Shown piece after piece: positions 35,709-44,271 of a stretch of 64,000 nt of DNA. How positions within the stretch are numbered: the first letter of the stretch is position 1; each line of letters begins with the position of its first letter. Location: contig NZ_KB849230.1 in NCBI RefSeq assembly GCF_000368045.1, forward strand, positions 62,001 to 126,000. The letters are read 5' to 3'. The notes beneath the pieces were generated by a model that made no database searches, was not told the DNA's origin, and saw nothing but the letters and a program-made list of their open reading frames with translations. The stretch comes from Acinetobacter johnsonii CIP 64.6 (GTDB taxonomy: Bacteria; Pseudomonadota; Gammaproteobacteria; Pseudomonadales; Moraxellaceae). Made by a program: the position numbers and the translations under genes.

Positions 35709-35915
35709 ATGTTCGCAAAAAGAGTTAGCTCGACCACCATGGTTCTTTTCTGCTTTGCTATGGTGTTGCTAAGCTCGATCAGTACCACTATTTTTTCTGA
35801 AAGTGCGTTTAATGACAATGCATCCATCAGCATCACCGTATTTGCAGGTATCGGCTTAACCCTGACCGCAGCAAAATTATTGTTTGATGCGATTCACAGT
35901 ATCTGTAATCCATAA
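35709..35915 (+). CDS. small hydrophobic protein, unknown function
   Basis: Sixty-eight residues with a hydrophobic segment at about 10-29 (TMVLFCFAMVLLSSISTTIF) and a second weaker one at about 43-60 (VFAGIGLTLTAAKLLFD). TGAGG stands 9 bp before the ATG. It could be a two-helix inner-membrane protein, or the first segment could be a signal peptide. It is not recognised beyond resembling small Acinetobacter hypotheticals. Confidence 0.6.
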   Translation: MFAKRVSSTTMVLFCFAMVLLSSISTTIFSESAFNDNASISITVFAGIGLTLTAAKLLFDAIHSICNP

Positions 35916-36013
35916 TCGCCTTTCTTTTCTCTGTTGATAAAAAACACTGAACGCTTTAGCCTGCGTGTAATTTGCCGTATATTGAACGGCATTTCTCACA
36001 TGGATTTGGTGCG

Positions 36014-36802
36014 ATGAGCAAACAATTCGCTGTCATTGGCAACCCGATTGAGCAGTCTCGCTCACCTGAACTTCACCATGCGTTTGCACAAAAAATGGGG
36101 CTCGACCTCAACTATAGTAAACGTCTTGCGCCACTCGATGGCTTCCTCGCCAATATCCAAGAATTTTTCTCACAGGGTGGCATTGGTCTAAACGTCACTG
36201 TCCCGTTTAAAGAACAAGCCTTTGCAGCCTGCGCAGTCCTCACTGAACGCGCTAAAATCGCAAAAGCAGTCAATACACTGTGGATGGTCGATGGTCAATT
36301 ACATGGTGACAACACCGATGGACAAGGCTTAGTCGATGCCATTCGTGCATTGGACTGGAGCTTAGAGCAAACTGATGTACTGATCATCGGTGCAGGTGGT
36401 GCAACTCGCGGCGTCATTTATCCACTGGTCCAAGCAGGGGTGAAAAAAATTGTGATTGCCAATCGTACCCTTGCCCGTGCTGAGCAACTGATTGCTGACT
36501 TAAAAACGGCTGTACCGCAAGCCGAATTGCAAGCCATCGGCTTAGAGGCACTCGAAGGTCAGTTTGATTTGGTGATTAACGCAACCTCTGCCAGCCTAAG
36601 TGGCGATGCCCTCGTTCTGCCAGAAACACTCCAGTTTCAACATGCGTATGAAATGGCCTATGGCAAACCCTCAACCTTTTTAGATCAAGCCAAGACTCGC
36701 GGCGTACCCACCTCGGAAGGCTATGGTATGCTCGTGGGTCAGGCGATTGAATCTTTTTCCATTTGGAATGGTGTAAAACCGAACCTGAAAGATTTTTTAT
36801 AA
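36014..36802 (+). CDS. aroE: shikimate dehydrogenase AroE
   Basis: A 262-residue NADPH-dependent enzyme of the shikimate pathway. The substrate-binding segment NPIEQSRSPELHHAF, the catalytic-lysine loop NVTVPFKE, the NTDGQG segment and the nucleotide loop GAGGATRGV are all present. The ATG at 36014 (MSKQFAVIGNP) is the true start; a 14-codon upstream extension is unlikely. A bidirectional terminator follows. Confidence 0.95.
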   Translation: MSKQFAVIGNPIEQSRSPELHHAFAQKMGLDLNYSKRLAPLDGFLANIQEFFSQGGIGLNVTVPFKEQAFAACAVLTERAKIAKAVNTLWMVDGQLHGDNTDGQGLVDAIRALDWSLEQTDVLIIGAGGATRGVIYPLVQAGVKKIVIANRTLARAEQLIADLKTAVPQAELQAIGLEALEGQFDLVINATSASLSGDALVLPETLQFQHAYEMAYGKPSTFLDQAKTRGVPTSEGYGMLVGQAIESFSIWNGVKPNLKDFL

Positions 36803-36810
36803 GCACAAAT

Positions 36811-36841
36811 AAAAAAGAACCTCCGCAGAGGTTCTTTTTTT
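36811..36841. terminator. bidirectional terminator between aroE and the large lipoprotein gene
   Basis: Hairpin AAAAAAGAACCTC / GAGGTTCTTTTTTT with a four-nt loop. Confidence 0.88.
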
Positions 36842-36845
36842 CAGA

Positions 36846-39275
36846 TTAGTTCATGTGTTTTTGTACGGCTTTATAGGTCTCGTAATAGGTCGAGTCGCTA
36901 AAGAAGTCGTCATGTTCAAGCTTCAAACCTTGCAACGATTTTTCTGTCAATTGACCTTTTAAGTCATCTGCAAATGCTTTAGCAAAGACGTGTGCAGACT
37001 GAGTCAAATATGCAGTTTGCTCTTGGTCAATCTCATAGGTATCGGTGAATTTGTCTTGATAGACCTGAGCAAAAACCGCTTGCTTGGTTTTGTATTTCTT
37101 CGCCAAATCCTTCCATTGCTGATTTTCTTGTACATCTTCCAGTGCATCATTAACGATATTGGCGATACTTTCTCCCAGCTCATCAAAGTCTTGTTCGTGC
37201 TGTAAAGCATGTTTTTGACGTAGCTGAGTCAGACGCTTAAGTGCTGCACCCTTCGGCTCTGCAACATCCATGAACTCATAGGCATACACTTCTGAAATTT
37301 CATTGATGGTCGCTGAGCTATAGTAACGAATATACTCTGGACGTTGTGCGGCAAACATCAAAGCAAATACCGCTTGATACGCTTTAACTTGAGAATGATG
37401 ACGTGCATAGCTTTGCTGCGCTGCCTGCTGGTAATAATCTGAAATAGCCTTAGGTAATTCTGTTGTACTTGATGATGCGCTCTCTACACTTGATGAATCT
37501 GCACCTAACGGGCCCAGCATGCCTTTCACTACATTTTCCAGCAGTGAACCTTTAGATACTTCCTCAATCGATTTGGCATTTCTTAAAGCTTGACGGTCAA
37601 TGGCGGTCGCACTGCCATAATTAAACACCTGATTGGTGCTCTTAATTTGTAGCTTACCAATTTGCTCATCGCTAATCACAATGTTGTAATCCATGTTTTG
37701 CGCACGACCTTTTTGGTCGAGTCCAACATCCATCACAAACGGTGAACGCTCGCTACCCAGCTGTGCCATGATCGGTGTAATTTCAGCCTGATGTTTTTGC
37801 CAAAGTTGTTTAAAGCTTTGTGCGTCTACCAGTTGCTCTGTTTGATACGCGCTAAAGAGTGGTTTCAACTCTTCCAAAACATTGGTCGCTGCTTGTCCAA
37901 AAGTCTCTTCATCTATAGATTCATTGGTTACTTTAGGTGCAAGTACATCAATATCTTGATAATCACGGCATGCGGTCACTTTACCAATAGGAATGTTCTT
38001 GCTGTTGATGAGCGCATCGCAAGCTTCTTCAGATAGCGTATTTGGTGCTGCAGAAGCAGTCACTTCAGTTGCTGTCTCATCAGCATCTTCTGTCGCGGCC
38101 TGCGCATAAGCCACATCTGCTGCTGCATCAACCGTAGCATCGGCAGCGGCATCTACAACAATGTCTTGTTCATCGCTCTGCCCATAACCACTCAAGTTCT
38201 GCATTTTTTGGTTCACCAAATGACTGACACGTTCGAGTGAATCATAGGCTGGGTCTTCACTTGCGCTACTTGCAGCAATCTCTGCTTCTTTCGCCGCCTG
38301 CATTGCATCTTCCGCTGCGCTTGGTGTTTTTGCAGCATCTTCAATCAGACGCTCAGCATCAAAAGCTTGTATCTGTTGGGTATAGTGCAGTTTATTGACG
38401 TATTCAAACAAGCCCAATTGTACTTGTGCTGTTTCTAAGTCACCCATATAGCGAATTTTTTTGCTTAGTCCCGCTTCTTTTTCTGACTTGCTTAAATCAA
38501 CACTATGCACTTGATTTGACTCTGCCAAGGCATATGGCAGTGCATTCATCTGCTTTAAATATTCTGCAAACTTTTTAAAATCAATATGACCAAATGCGTC
38601 TTTATGCTTAGAAAAGTCAATGTAGGCAAAACGATCCTGACTTTCACGATTCACCATGAACGGCATAAAGGCAAAGTAGTTGGTGTAAAATTTATAGTCA
38701 TTAAAATCAACCACCATCGGCAACTGTGCTTGCACTTGTAAGGTTGGTTTTTGATAGCTTAACTGCAAAGTCAATGCTGCCAATTTTTGACGGAAATGCA
38801 CAGAGCCCTGATAACTAAACTGTAAGTCATTGAGTAAATTTACCAAAGATTCTGCGATTTGAACCTTAGCAGAACGTGATTCACCACTGCCATACAACGA
38901 TGCATACGGATTTTGTTCACGCGCAAGTGCATCATATAGGGCTTGTTTTTCTTTGGCGGTAAAGGAAATCTTTTGATTTTTTAATAGTTGATCTAATTGT
39001 TTTTTCAACTCTGGATCTAAGTTCGTCCCATTTGACTGAGTATTCGACTTAGAATTTGGCTGAGTCTTTGGCTTGGACTCATTAAAATTAAAGTCAGATT
39101 GAATAGAGAACTGACCTTTAAAATCATAGCTAGCATTTTCAAACATGGCATTAAGACCATGCGTGGCTTGTTGCCCGAGCTGCTGATCTGAAGAGGCATT
39201 GGATTTAATGACATGCTGAGTACACCCACTGATACTCAAACCCAATAAACAAAGTGTTATATATTTTAAGCGCAT
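36846..39275 (-). CDS. large conserved lipoprotein, unknown function
   Basis: An 809-residue protein with a lipoprotein signal: MRLKYITLCLLGLSISGC ends in lipobox ISGC with C18 acylated. A hydrophilic linker (about 55-90) is rich in Asn, Ser and Lys. The middle contains an Ala/Asp/Thr/Glu-rich low-complexity stretch (AADATVDAAADVAYAQAATE, about residues 380-410). The rest looks globular and helical with no catalytic motif I can name. It is probably a periplasm-facing lipoprotein of a genus-specific family. Alone on its strand, with a divergent acyl-CoA dehydrogenase upstream. Confidence 0.75.
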   Translation of the reverse strand: MRLKYITLCLLGLSISGCTQHVIKSNASSDQQLGQQATHGLNAMFENASYDFKGQFSIQSDFNFNESKPKTQPNSKSNTQSNGTNLDPELKKQLDQLLKNQKISFTAKEKQALYDALAREQNPYASLYGSGESRSAKVQIAESLVNLLNDLQFSYQGSVHFRQKLAALTLQLSYQKPTLQVQAQLPMVVDFNDYKFYTNYFAFMPFMVNRESQDRFAYIDFSKHKDAFGHIDFKKFAEYLKQMNALPYALAESNQVHSVDLSKSEKEAGLSKKIRYMGDLETAQVQLGLFEYVNKLHYTQQIQAFDAERLIEDAAKTPSAAEDAMQAAKEAEIAASSASEDPAYDSLERVSHLVNQKMQNLSGYGQSDEQDIVVDAAADATVDAAADVAYAQAATEDADETATEVTASAAPNTLSEEACDALINSKNIPIGKVTACRDYQDIDVLAPKVTNESIDEETFGQAATNVLEELKPLFSAYQTEQLVDAQSFKQLWQKHQAEITPIMAQLGSERSPFVMDVGLDQKGRAQNMDYNIVISDEQIGKLQIKSTNQVFNYGSATAIDRQALRNAKSIEEVSKGSLLENVVKGMLGPLGADSSSVESASSSTTELPKAISDYYQQAAQQSYARHHSQVKAYQAVFALMFAAQRPEYIRYYSSATINEISEVYAYEFMDVAEPKGAALKRLTQLRQKHALQHEQDFDELGESIANIVNDALEDVQENQQWKDLAKKYKTKQAVFAQVYQDKFTDTYEIDQEQTAYLTQSAHVFAKAFADDLKGQLTEKSLQGLKLEHDDFFSDSTYYETYKAVQKHMN

Positions 39276-39506
39276 AATACTTGCTGAAAACCTGAGTTAA
39301 TTATAGTTTATTAAAAAAGTACATGATCAAAAGACCACCGAGTCAGTGTAACAGAACTGTCTTTTTAGATTGATGATTTTATCTACCAATTCGCCTTTCT
39401 GACATTTTCTCAAGTCGGATCTATCAATGTATTTTGATACGATGTATGAATAATGAAATGATCGATTTAAATAATCCAATACTATTTCTAAATTAGGATT
39501 ACACAC

Positions 39507-41330
39507 ATGCCTGCATATAAAGCTCCCTTACATGATATTCGCTTCTTAATGAATGAAGTGCTGGACTATCCTGCACATTATCAAACCCTATCGAATGGTG
39601 AAGCTGCCGACGCTGATACGGTAGATATGATCTTAGAAGGCGCAGCAGATTTTTGTGAAAATATTTTATCTCCTTTAAACCAATCGGGCGATGAAGAAGG
39701 TTGTACCTTCGACAATGGTGAAGTGAAAACACCAAAAGGCTTCAAAGACGCTTATGACCAGTTTGTCCAAGGTGGCTGGCAAGGTTTGTCTTTCCCTGAA
39801 GAATTTGGCGGTCAGAACCTGCCTCAATCTTTAAATCTGATTAAATCGGAAATGATGGGCACCGCAAACTGGTCTTTCCAAATGTACCCAGGTTTAAGCA
39901 TCGGCTGTATGAACACCATTTTACAGTTTGGTACAGACGAACAGAAAAATCTGTATATGCCGAACTTAGTGGCAGGTACATGGTCTGGTACCATGTGTTT
40001 AACTGAACCTCAGTGTGGCACCGACTTAGGCCAAGTAAAGACCAAAGCAGAATTAAATGCCGATGGCACTTATAACATCTCAGGCACCAAAATCTTCATC
40101 TCTGCAGGTGAGCAAGATTTAACTGAAAACATCATTCACATCGTACTTGCTCGTCTTCCAGATGCACCTGCAGGCACCAAAGGCATTTCACTGTTCATTG
40201 TGCCTAAATTCTTGGTCAATGCAGACAGTAGCCTTGGTGAACGTAACCCTGTGACCTGTGGTTCAATTGAACATAAGATGGGGATTCGCGCTTCTGCAAC
40301 CGCAGTGCTGAACTTTGACAATGCTATCGGTTACTTGATTGGTGAGCCAAACAAAGGCTTACATGCCATGTTTACCTTTATGAACACCGCACGTATCGGT
40401 ACTGCCATTCAAGGTATAGCACATGCTGAGCTTTCTTTCCAAGGTGCACTTCCATATGCCAAAGAACGTATGTCGATGCGTGCACTTTCTGGCAAGAAAG
40501 ACCCTGAAAAAGTGGCGGATGCTATTATTCATCACGCTGACGTTCGCCGTATGTTGCTAACACAAAAAGCGATTGCTGAAGGCGGTCGCTCAATGATTTA
40601 TTATGCAGCGCAAATTGCCGACAAAATGGCAGATGCGCTTGAACGTGGCGATACTGCTGCATTTGAAGCACATGATGATCACTTAGGATTCTATACCCCA
40701 ATTTTAAAAGGCTTCTTAACTGAATTAGGCTTGGAAGCTGCAAACCATGGTATGCAAGTTTATGGCGGTCATGGCTACATTAAAGAATGGGGCATGGAGC
40801 AAATTGCACGTGACGCACGTATTGCGACACTATATGAAGGCACAACAGGTGTTCAAGCACTGGACTTAATTGGTCGTAAAGTACTTCTGACCTCTAAAGG
40901 TAAAGTGATTCGCGACTACACCACTGAAATTTTAAAATTCTGTGGTCAACAGGCACGCAACAAATACATGCGTCGTTTTGCATGGGACTTAACCAAAGTA
41001 TGCGCACAGTGGAATGCCTTAACTGTTCGCATTATGCTTGCAGCTCGTAAAGACCGTGACGTGGTATCTTCAGCTTCTGTCGATTTCTTGATGTTCTCTG
41101 GCTATGTAATGATGGCGTATTTCTGGGCACAACAAGCGGCTGTGGCTTCAGAAAAATTGGCTTCTGGTGATGGCAAAGAATCTGCTGAATTCTATAAAGC
41201 AAAAATTAAAGTAGCTGACTTCTATTTCGAACGTTTATTGCCACGTACCCAAGGTCATGCCGAAGCAATGGTCAATCCTTCAAAAACCATGACTTCTTTA
41301 GCACCTGAACACTTTAGCTTTGACTACTAA
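39507..41330 (+). CDS. acyl-CoA dehydrogenase (long, C-terminally extended type)
   Basis: A 607-residue flavoenzyme of the large acyl-CoA dehydrogenase class (the DmdC-like group of about 600 residues). It shows CLTEPQCGTDLG (FAD/substrate region), GSIEHKMGIRAS, and YGGHGYIKEWGMEQIARDAR with the FAD loop, followed by LYEGTTGVQALDLIGRK. Such enzymes oxidise acyl-CoA in beta-oxidation or a specialised acid pathway; chain length is unknown. A terminator follows. Confidence 0.88.
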   Translation: MPAYKAPLHDIRFLMNEVLDYPAHYQTLSNGEAADADTVDMILEGAADFCENILSPLNQSGDEEGCTFDNGEVKTPKGFKDAYDQFVQGGWQGLSFPEEFGGQNLPQSLNLIKSEMMGTANWSFQMYPGLSIGCMNTILQFGTDEQKNLYMPNLVAGTWSGTMCLTEPQCGTDLGQVKTKAELNADGTYNISGTKIFISAGEQDLTENIIHIVLARLPDAPAGTKGISLFIVPKFLVNADSSLGERNPVTCGSIEHKMGIRASATAVLNFDNAIGYLIGEPNKGLHAMFTFMNTARIGTAIQGIAHAELSFQGALPYAKERMSMRALSGKKDPEKVADAIIHHADVRRMLLTQKAIAEGGRSMIYYAAQIADKMADALERGDTAAFEAHDDHLGFYTPILKGFLTELGLEAANHGMQVYGGHGYIKEWGMEQIARDARIATLYEGTTGVQALDLIGRKVLLTSKGKVIRDYTTEILKFCGQQARNKYMRRFAWDLTKVCAQWNALTVRIMLAARKDRDVVSSASVDFLMFSGYVMMAYFWAQQAAVASEKLASGDGKESAEFYKAKIKVADFYFERLLPRTQGHAEAMVNPSKTMTSLAPEHFSFDY

Positions 41331-41349
41331 TTAACAGTATTAGACCGAT

Positions 41350-41375
41350 AAAAAGAGCGCCTAGGCGCTCTTTTT
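41350..41375. terminator. terminator after acyl-CoA dehydrogenase
   Basis: Hairpin AAAAAGAGCGCC / GGCGCTCTTTTT with a two-nt centre. Confidence 0.88.
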
Positions 41376-41540
41376 ATTTCTTGTTCGACCTTATATTTCC
41401 ATAAACCTGCAACTTCGTAGTTGCTGCTGTTCTCTTTCACATATTGCAAAAATCATTTAACAAAAAAAATAATATAAATATTCAATTACATCAGAAAAAC
41501 AAATATGATCAGCATTCAAATATCAGTAAAGGGAATAACA

Positions 41541-42302
41541 ATGTTAAAAATATATAAGCTGAGCTACTATATTTTTCCGCTCATGCTGGGCTTTTTATCA
41601 ATGGACACTATTGCGGCAATCAATGTTTATGGTCCAGGTGGGCCAGCACCAGCGATGCATGAAGCAGCGAAACAATTTAAAAATAAGACAGGGATAGATG
41701 TCCATGTAACCGCTGGTCCTACTTCACAATGGGCCGACAAAGCCAAACTCGATGCAGACGTCATCTATAGCGGTTCGGAAGCGATGATGTCTGATTTTGA
41801 AAGCGTATTTGCCAACAAAATCGTAAAGGACTCAATTGAACCACTCTACTTACGCCCTGCTGCCATTTTAGTCAGAAAAGGCAATCCCAAACATATTCAG
41901 GGATTTAAAGATCTAAGTAAGCCAAACACTAAAGTTTTGGTCACACATGGCGCAGGCCAAGTGGGCATGTGGGAAGATATTGCGGGTAGAACGGGTAATA
42001 TTCAGCTCACAAAATCATTCCGTAAAAATATCGCCATGTATGCACCCAATACAGGCGCAGCGAAAAAAGCATGGGAAGCGGACAGCAGCTATGATGCATG
42101 GTTGGTGTTTAATATTTGGGGAGTCAGTAATCCAGACATTGGGCAAATTATTCCGATCGAACCTGAACTGGTGATTTACCGTGATGCAGGTGTTGCACTG
42201 ACTCAGCACAGTCTAAAAAATCCTGAAGCAAAAAGTTTTGTTACGTTTTTAAGTTCTGCTCAAGGCAGTGCGATTTTTAAACAGTTTGGTTGGAGCAAAT
42301 AA
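41541..42302 (+). CDS. AcfC-like periplasmic substrate-binding protein
   Basis: A 253-residue secreted binding protein resembling Vibrio accessory colonization factor AcfC and type II periplasmic solute receptors. It has a signal peptide of about 25 residues ending near TIAA, then INVYGPGGPAPAMHEAAKQF, with ligand-binding-cleft segments DVIYSGSEAMM and APNTGAAKKAWE. The ATG at 41541 has AAAGGGA upstream; an extension to 41505 is unlikely. No ABC permease or ATPase adjoins it, so its ligand partner is unknown. Confidence 0.75.
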   Translation: MLKIYKLSYYIFPLMLGFLSMDTIAAINVYGPGGPAPAMHEAAKQFKNKTGIDVHVTAGPTSQWADKAKLDADVIYSGSEAMMSDFESVFANKIVKDSIEPLYLRPAAILVRKGNPKHIQGFKDLSKPNTKVLVTHGAGQVGMWEDIAGRTGNIQLTKSFRKNIAMYAPNTGAAKKAWEADSSYDAWLVFNIWGVSNPDIGQIIPIEPELVIYRDAGVALTQHSLKNPEAKSFVTFLSSAQGSAIFKQFGWSK

Positions 42303-42385
42303 ATCTTTAAATTTAAGCCTTTATCCACATTAAAGAGAAGTTTCCAAGCTTAGATAATAGAACCTTTAATAAGCAAATCAGACAT

Positions 42386-42409
42386 AAAAAAGAGCGCCAC
42401 GGCGCTCTT
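42386..42409 (-). terminator. terminator downstream of the Hsp31-like gene
   Basis: Stem AAGAGCGCC / GGCGCTCTT with a T-run on the minus strand. Confidence 0.85.
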
Positions 42410-42427
42410 GATTTCAGAAAACAATAA

Positions 42428-43297
42428 TTACTGAACCTCGGCCAAAAGCGCTTGTGCTGCCATTTTACCCAAGGTATTCGATGCCAAAGGACTATCTCCT
42501 GTAATTAGCTTACGGTCTTGAATACACTGTCCCGACATCTCTTTATTGACCACTTCAACACCCAACTTTTCTAAGCGATCTGCCAGTAACCATGGTAACT
42601 CCCCCGGCATATAGCCAATTTCTAAGTTGGTCCCTTGATCGAGTGCATCGGGGAAAACACACATTTTGTACCCTTTAAAAATATAATTTTCAGGGGCTTC
42701 ATTAAATGCGGCAGCCAATAAGCCTGCTGGCCCATGACACAGCGAAATGACAAATTTATCTTTTGCCACCGCCCACTTCAGTAAGGTTTTTAAGTCTTCA
42801 CTTTGAGGTAAACCAATCAAAGCACCATGCCCACCGGGAATAAGAACGGCCAAATAGGGAGAGTCATCACCTAAACTGTTTTTCAGTACATCTGCCAGTT
42901 TTAAGGGTTTCTTAAATTGGGCTAAGTATTTTTGAAATGTTGCAGGCACGACAGCATCTTCATGGGGCATCGCCCACATTTCAAGTTTAACGGGATTGCC
43001 GGATAACGTAGCAATATCAATGTCAAAGCCTGCGCGATCTAAATGATACATAGGCAGTAAAGTTTCTACTGGGTGGTTGCCTGTGGAGAAGAACTTGCCA
43101 TTTTTCATCAGTAGATAACGCTCATCGCTTGCGACCATCAAAACTTTTTTATGCCCAATATAGGGTGTTGGATAGTCGGTTCCATCGAAGTCGGTTTTAC
43201 TGGCGGTGTATTGGGAAAGTGAATAAGGCGATGGAAAGAATGCATTATCTTCAGCTAAATCAGGGCTTGGATTACGGTCTTGGCTGGTCTGTGCCAT
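42428..43297 (-). CDS. hchA: Hsp31/HchA-like protein (glyoxalase III / deglycase family)
   Basis: A 289-residue DJ-1/PfpI-superfamily protein. The nucleophile-elbow cysteine is in VISLCHGPAGLLAAA, and the N-terminal extended region (DGTDYPTPYIGHKKVLMVAS) and PGGHGALIGLP are Hsp31-type. Family members act as chaperones, glyoxalase III or, debatably, protein deglycases. The -AGGAGAATC- before the ATG is a good ribosome-binding site. Single gene with its own terminator. Confidence 0.85.
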   Translation of the reverse strand: MAQTSQDRNPSPDLAEDNAFFPSPYSLSQYTASKTDFDGTDYPTPYIGHKKVLMVASDERYLLMKNGKFFSTGNHPVETLLPMYHLDRAGFDIDIATLSGNPVKLEMWAMPHEDAVVPATFQKYLAQFKKPLKLADVLKNSLGDDSPYLAVLIPGGHGALIGLPQSEDLKTLLKWAVAKDKFVISLCHGPAGLLAAAFNEAPENYIFKGYKMCVFPDALDQGTNLEIGYMPGELPWLLADRLEKLGVEVVNKEMSGQCIQDRKLITGDSPLASNTLGKMAAQALLAEVQ

Positions 43298-43454
43298 GCT
43301 GATTCTCCTTTATTATTGCTTGGTTATTTTCAGTTTTACGAAACCTAGAGTTCTGTATTACAGCTCATTTATTCAGCATAACAAAGTTTCAAAGTGGCTC
43401 TGTTTTAAGATGTAAATATAAGCTTGCCTATATGACAAGATAAACATTTGGACA

Positions 43455-43590
43455 ATAAAAAACCCCGACATCCTGTCGGGGTTTTTCGTATTAAGTGCTG
43501 AGGTATGACTCCTGTCGTACCTTCGTCCTTGAGCTGATCTTTATTGTTATTCTATTGGAGCATCCTGCTCTCTATGGTTCTATATTAGAA
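43455..43590 (-). ncRNA. candidate small RNA with strong terminator
   Basis: On the minus strand a non-coding stretch ends in a strong intrinsic terminator, stem AACCCCGACA / TGTCGGGGTT with a three-nt loop and T-run (plus coordinates 43461-43483). No protein gene on that strand ends here, because the nearest, hchA, starts 160 bp downstream. The upstream sequence has no long frame. The 5' end is guessed; a TAATAT element near 43590 is the only -10 candidate and its -35 is poor. Confidence 0.35.
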
Positions 43591-43797
43591 AACTTACAGG
43601 CAGACGTATAGGCGCAAAAAGAGGGAATTAATGTAAGCTAATTCGTACAAATGAATCAACGCTATTCATTAGCGGCTGAATCAAAAATAACTGGCTATTT
43701 AATGTCTGATGATTATTCACTCGCTTAATTTCACGCGCAGGTATTCTTTTAGACTTTATGTTTTAATTCTTGTGTATTTTATCTGGATTTAATCCTG
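43591..43797. other. intergenic region before the ParB-like gene
   Basis: About 200 bp, AT-rich, with no recognisable frame or strong hairpin. It probably contains the promoter of the following small gene. Confidence 0.3.
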
Positions 43798-44178
43798 ATG
43801 AGAAAGCAATATCATTTTAGAAAAGTTGAAAACGATACCTATATTTGGGATGTCGATCGCTTGATCGAACTCACTCAATCTTTTCAAGTCAGACAAGTTC
43901 CGCTATCAGACATCAAGGAATTAGACGAAGCTTATTGGTATCCAGATACTCACCCAACCACTCATGAAATTATTGCGCATATGCAACTCATTCTAGAGGC
44001 AGATTTATCTTATCCCATCATTTTATGTGCTCAAGGTCGCTTGATGGATGGTATGCACAGAGTGGGAAAAGCAAAGATTTTAGGCAAGGCGTCGATTTCT
44101 GCGGTTCAATTTGATACAAATCCGCAACCTGACTTTATCAATGTGCATGAAGATGATCTGATCTATGATGACAAGTGA
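43798..44178 (+). CDS. small ParB/sulfiredoxin-fold-like protein
   Basis: A 126-residue protein whose centre resembles a ParB/Srx-type domain: a Pro-led segment RQVPLSDIKELDE, then YPIILCAQGRLMDGMHRVGKA, which parallels the ParB pattern of a G-(X)-DG-HR core. No helix-turn-helix or partition partner is present, so this is not a chromosome-segregation ParB. Role unknown. The start lacks a good ribosome-binding site, but no better start is visible. Confidence 0.6.
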   Translation: MRKQYHFRKVENDTYIWDVDRLIELTQSFQVRQVPLSDIKELDEAYWYPDTHPTTHEIIAHMQLILEADLSYPIILCAQGRLMDGMHRVGKAKILGKASISAVQFDTNPQPDFINVHEDDLIYDDK

Positions 44179-44215
44179 ATAAATTAAAAACAATTGAAAT
44201 CAATCTCATATTAAT

Positions 44216-44248
44216 AAAAAAGCCCAGAACTGAAGTCTGAGCTTTTTT
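44216..44248. terminator. bidirectional terminator
   Basis: Hairpin AAAAAGC-CAGA / TCTG-GCTTTTT with a loop of about eight nt, between the ParB-like gene and the convergent DUF1254 gene. Confidence 0.8.
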
Positions 44249-44271
44249 GAATAGACTATTACATCAAAGTC

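Noticed and set aside
43441..43797. CRISPR or other direct-repeat array
   Set aside because: No regularly spaced repeat units are present; the only structure is the hairpin terminator.
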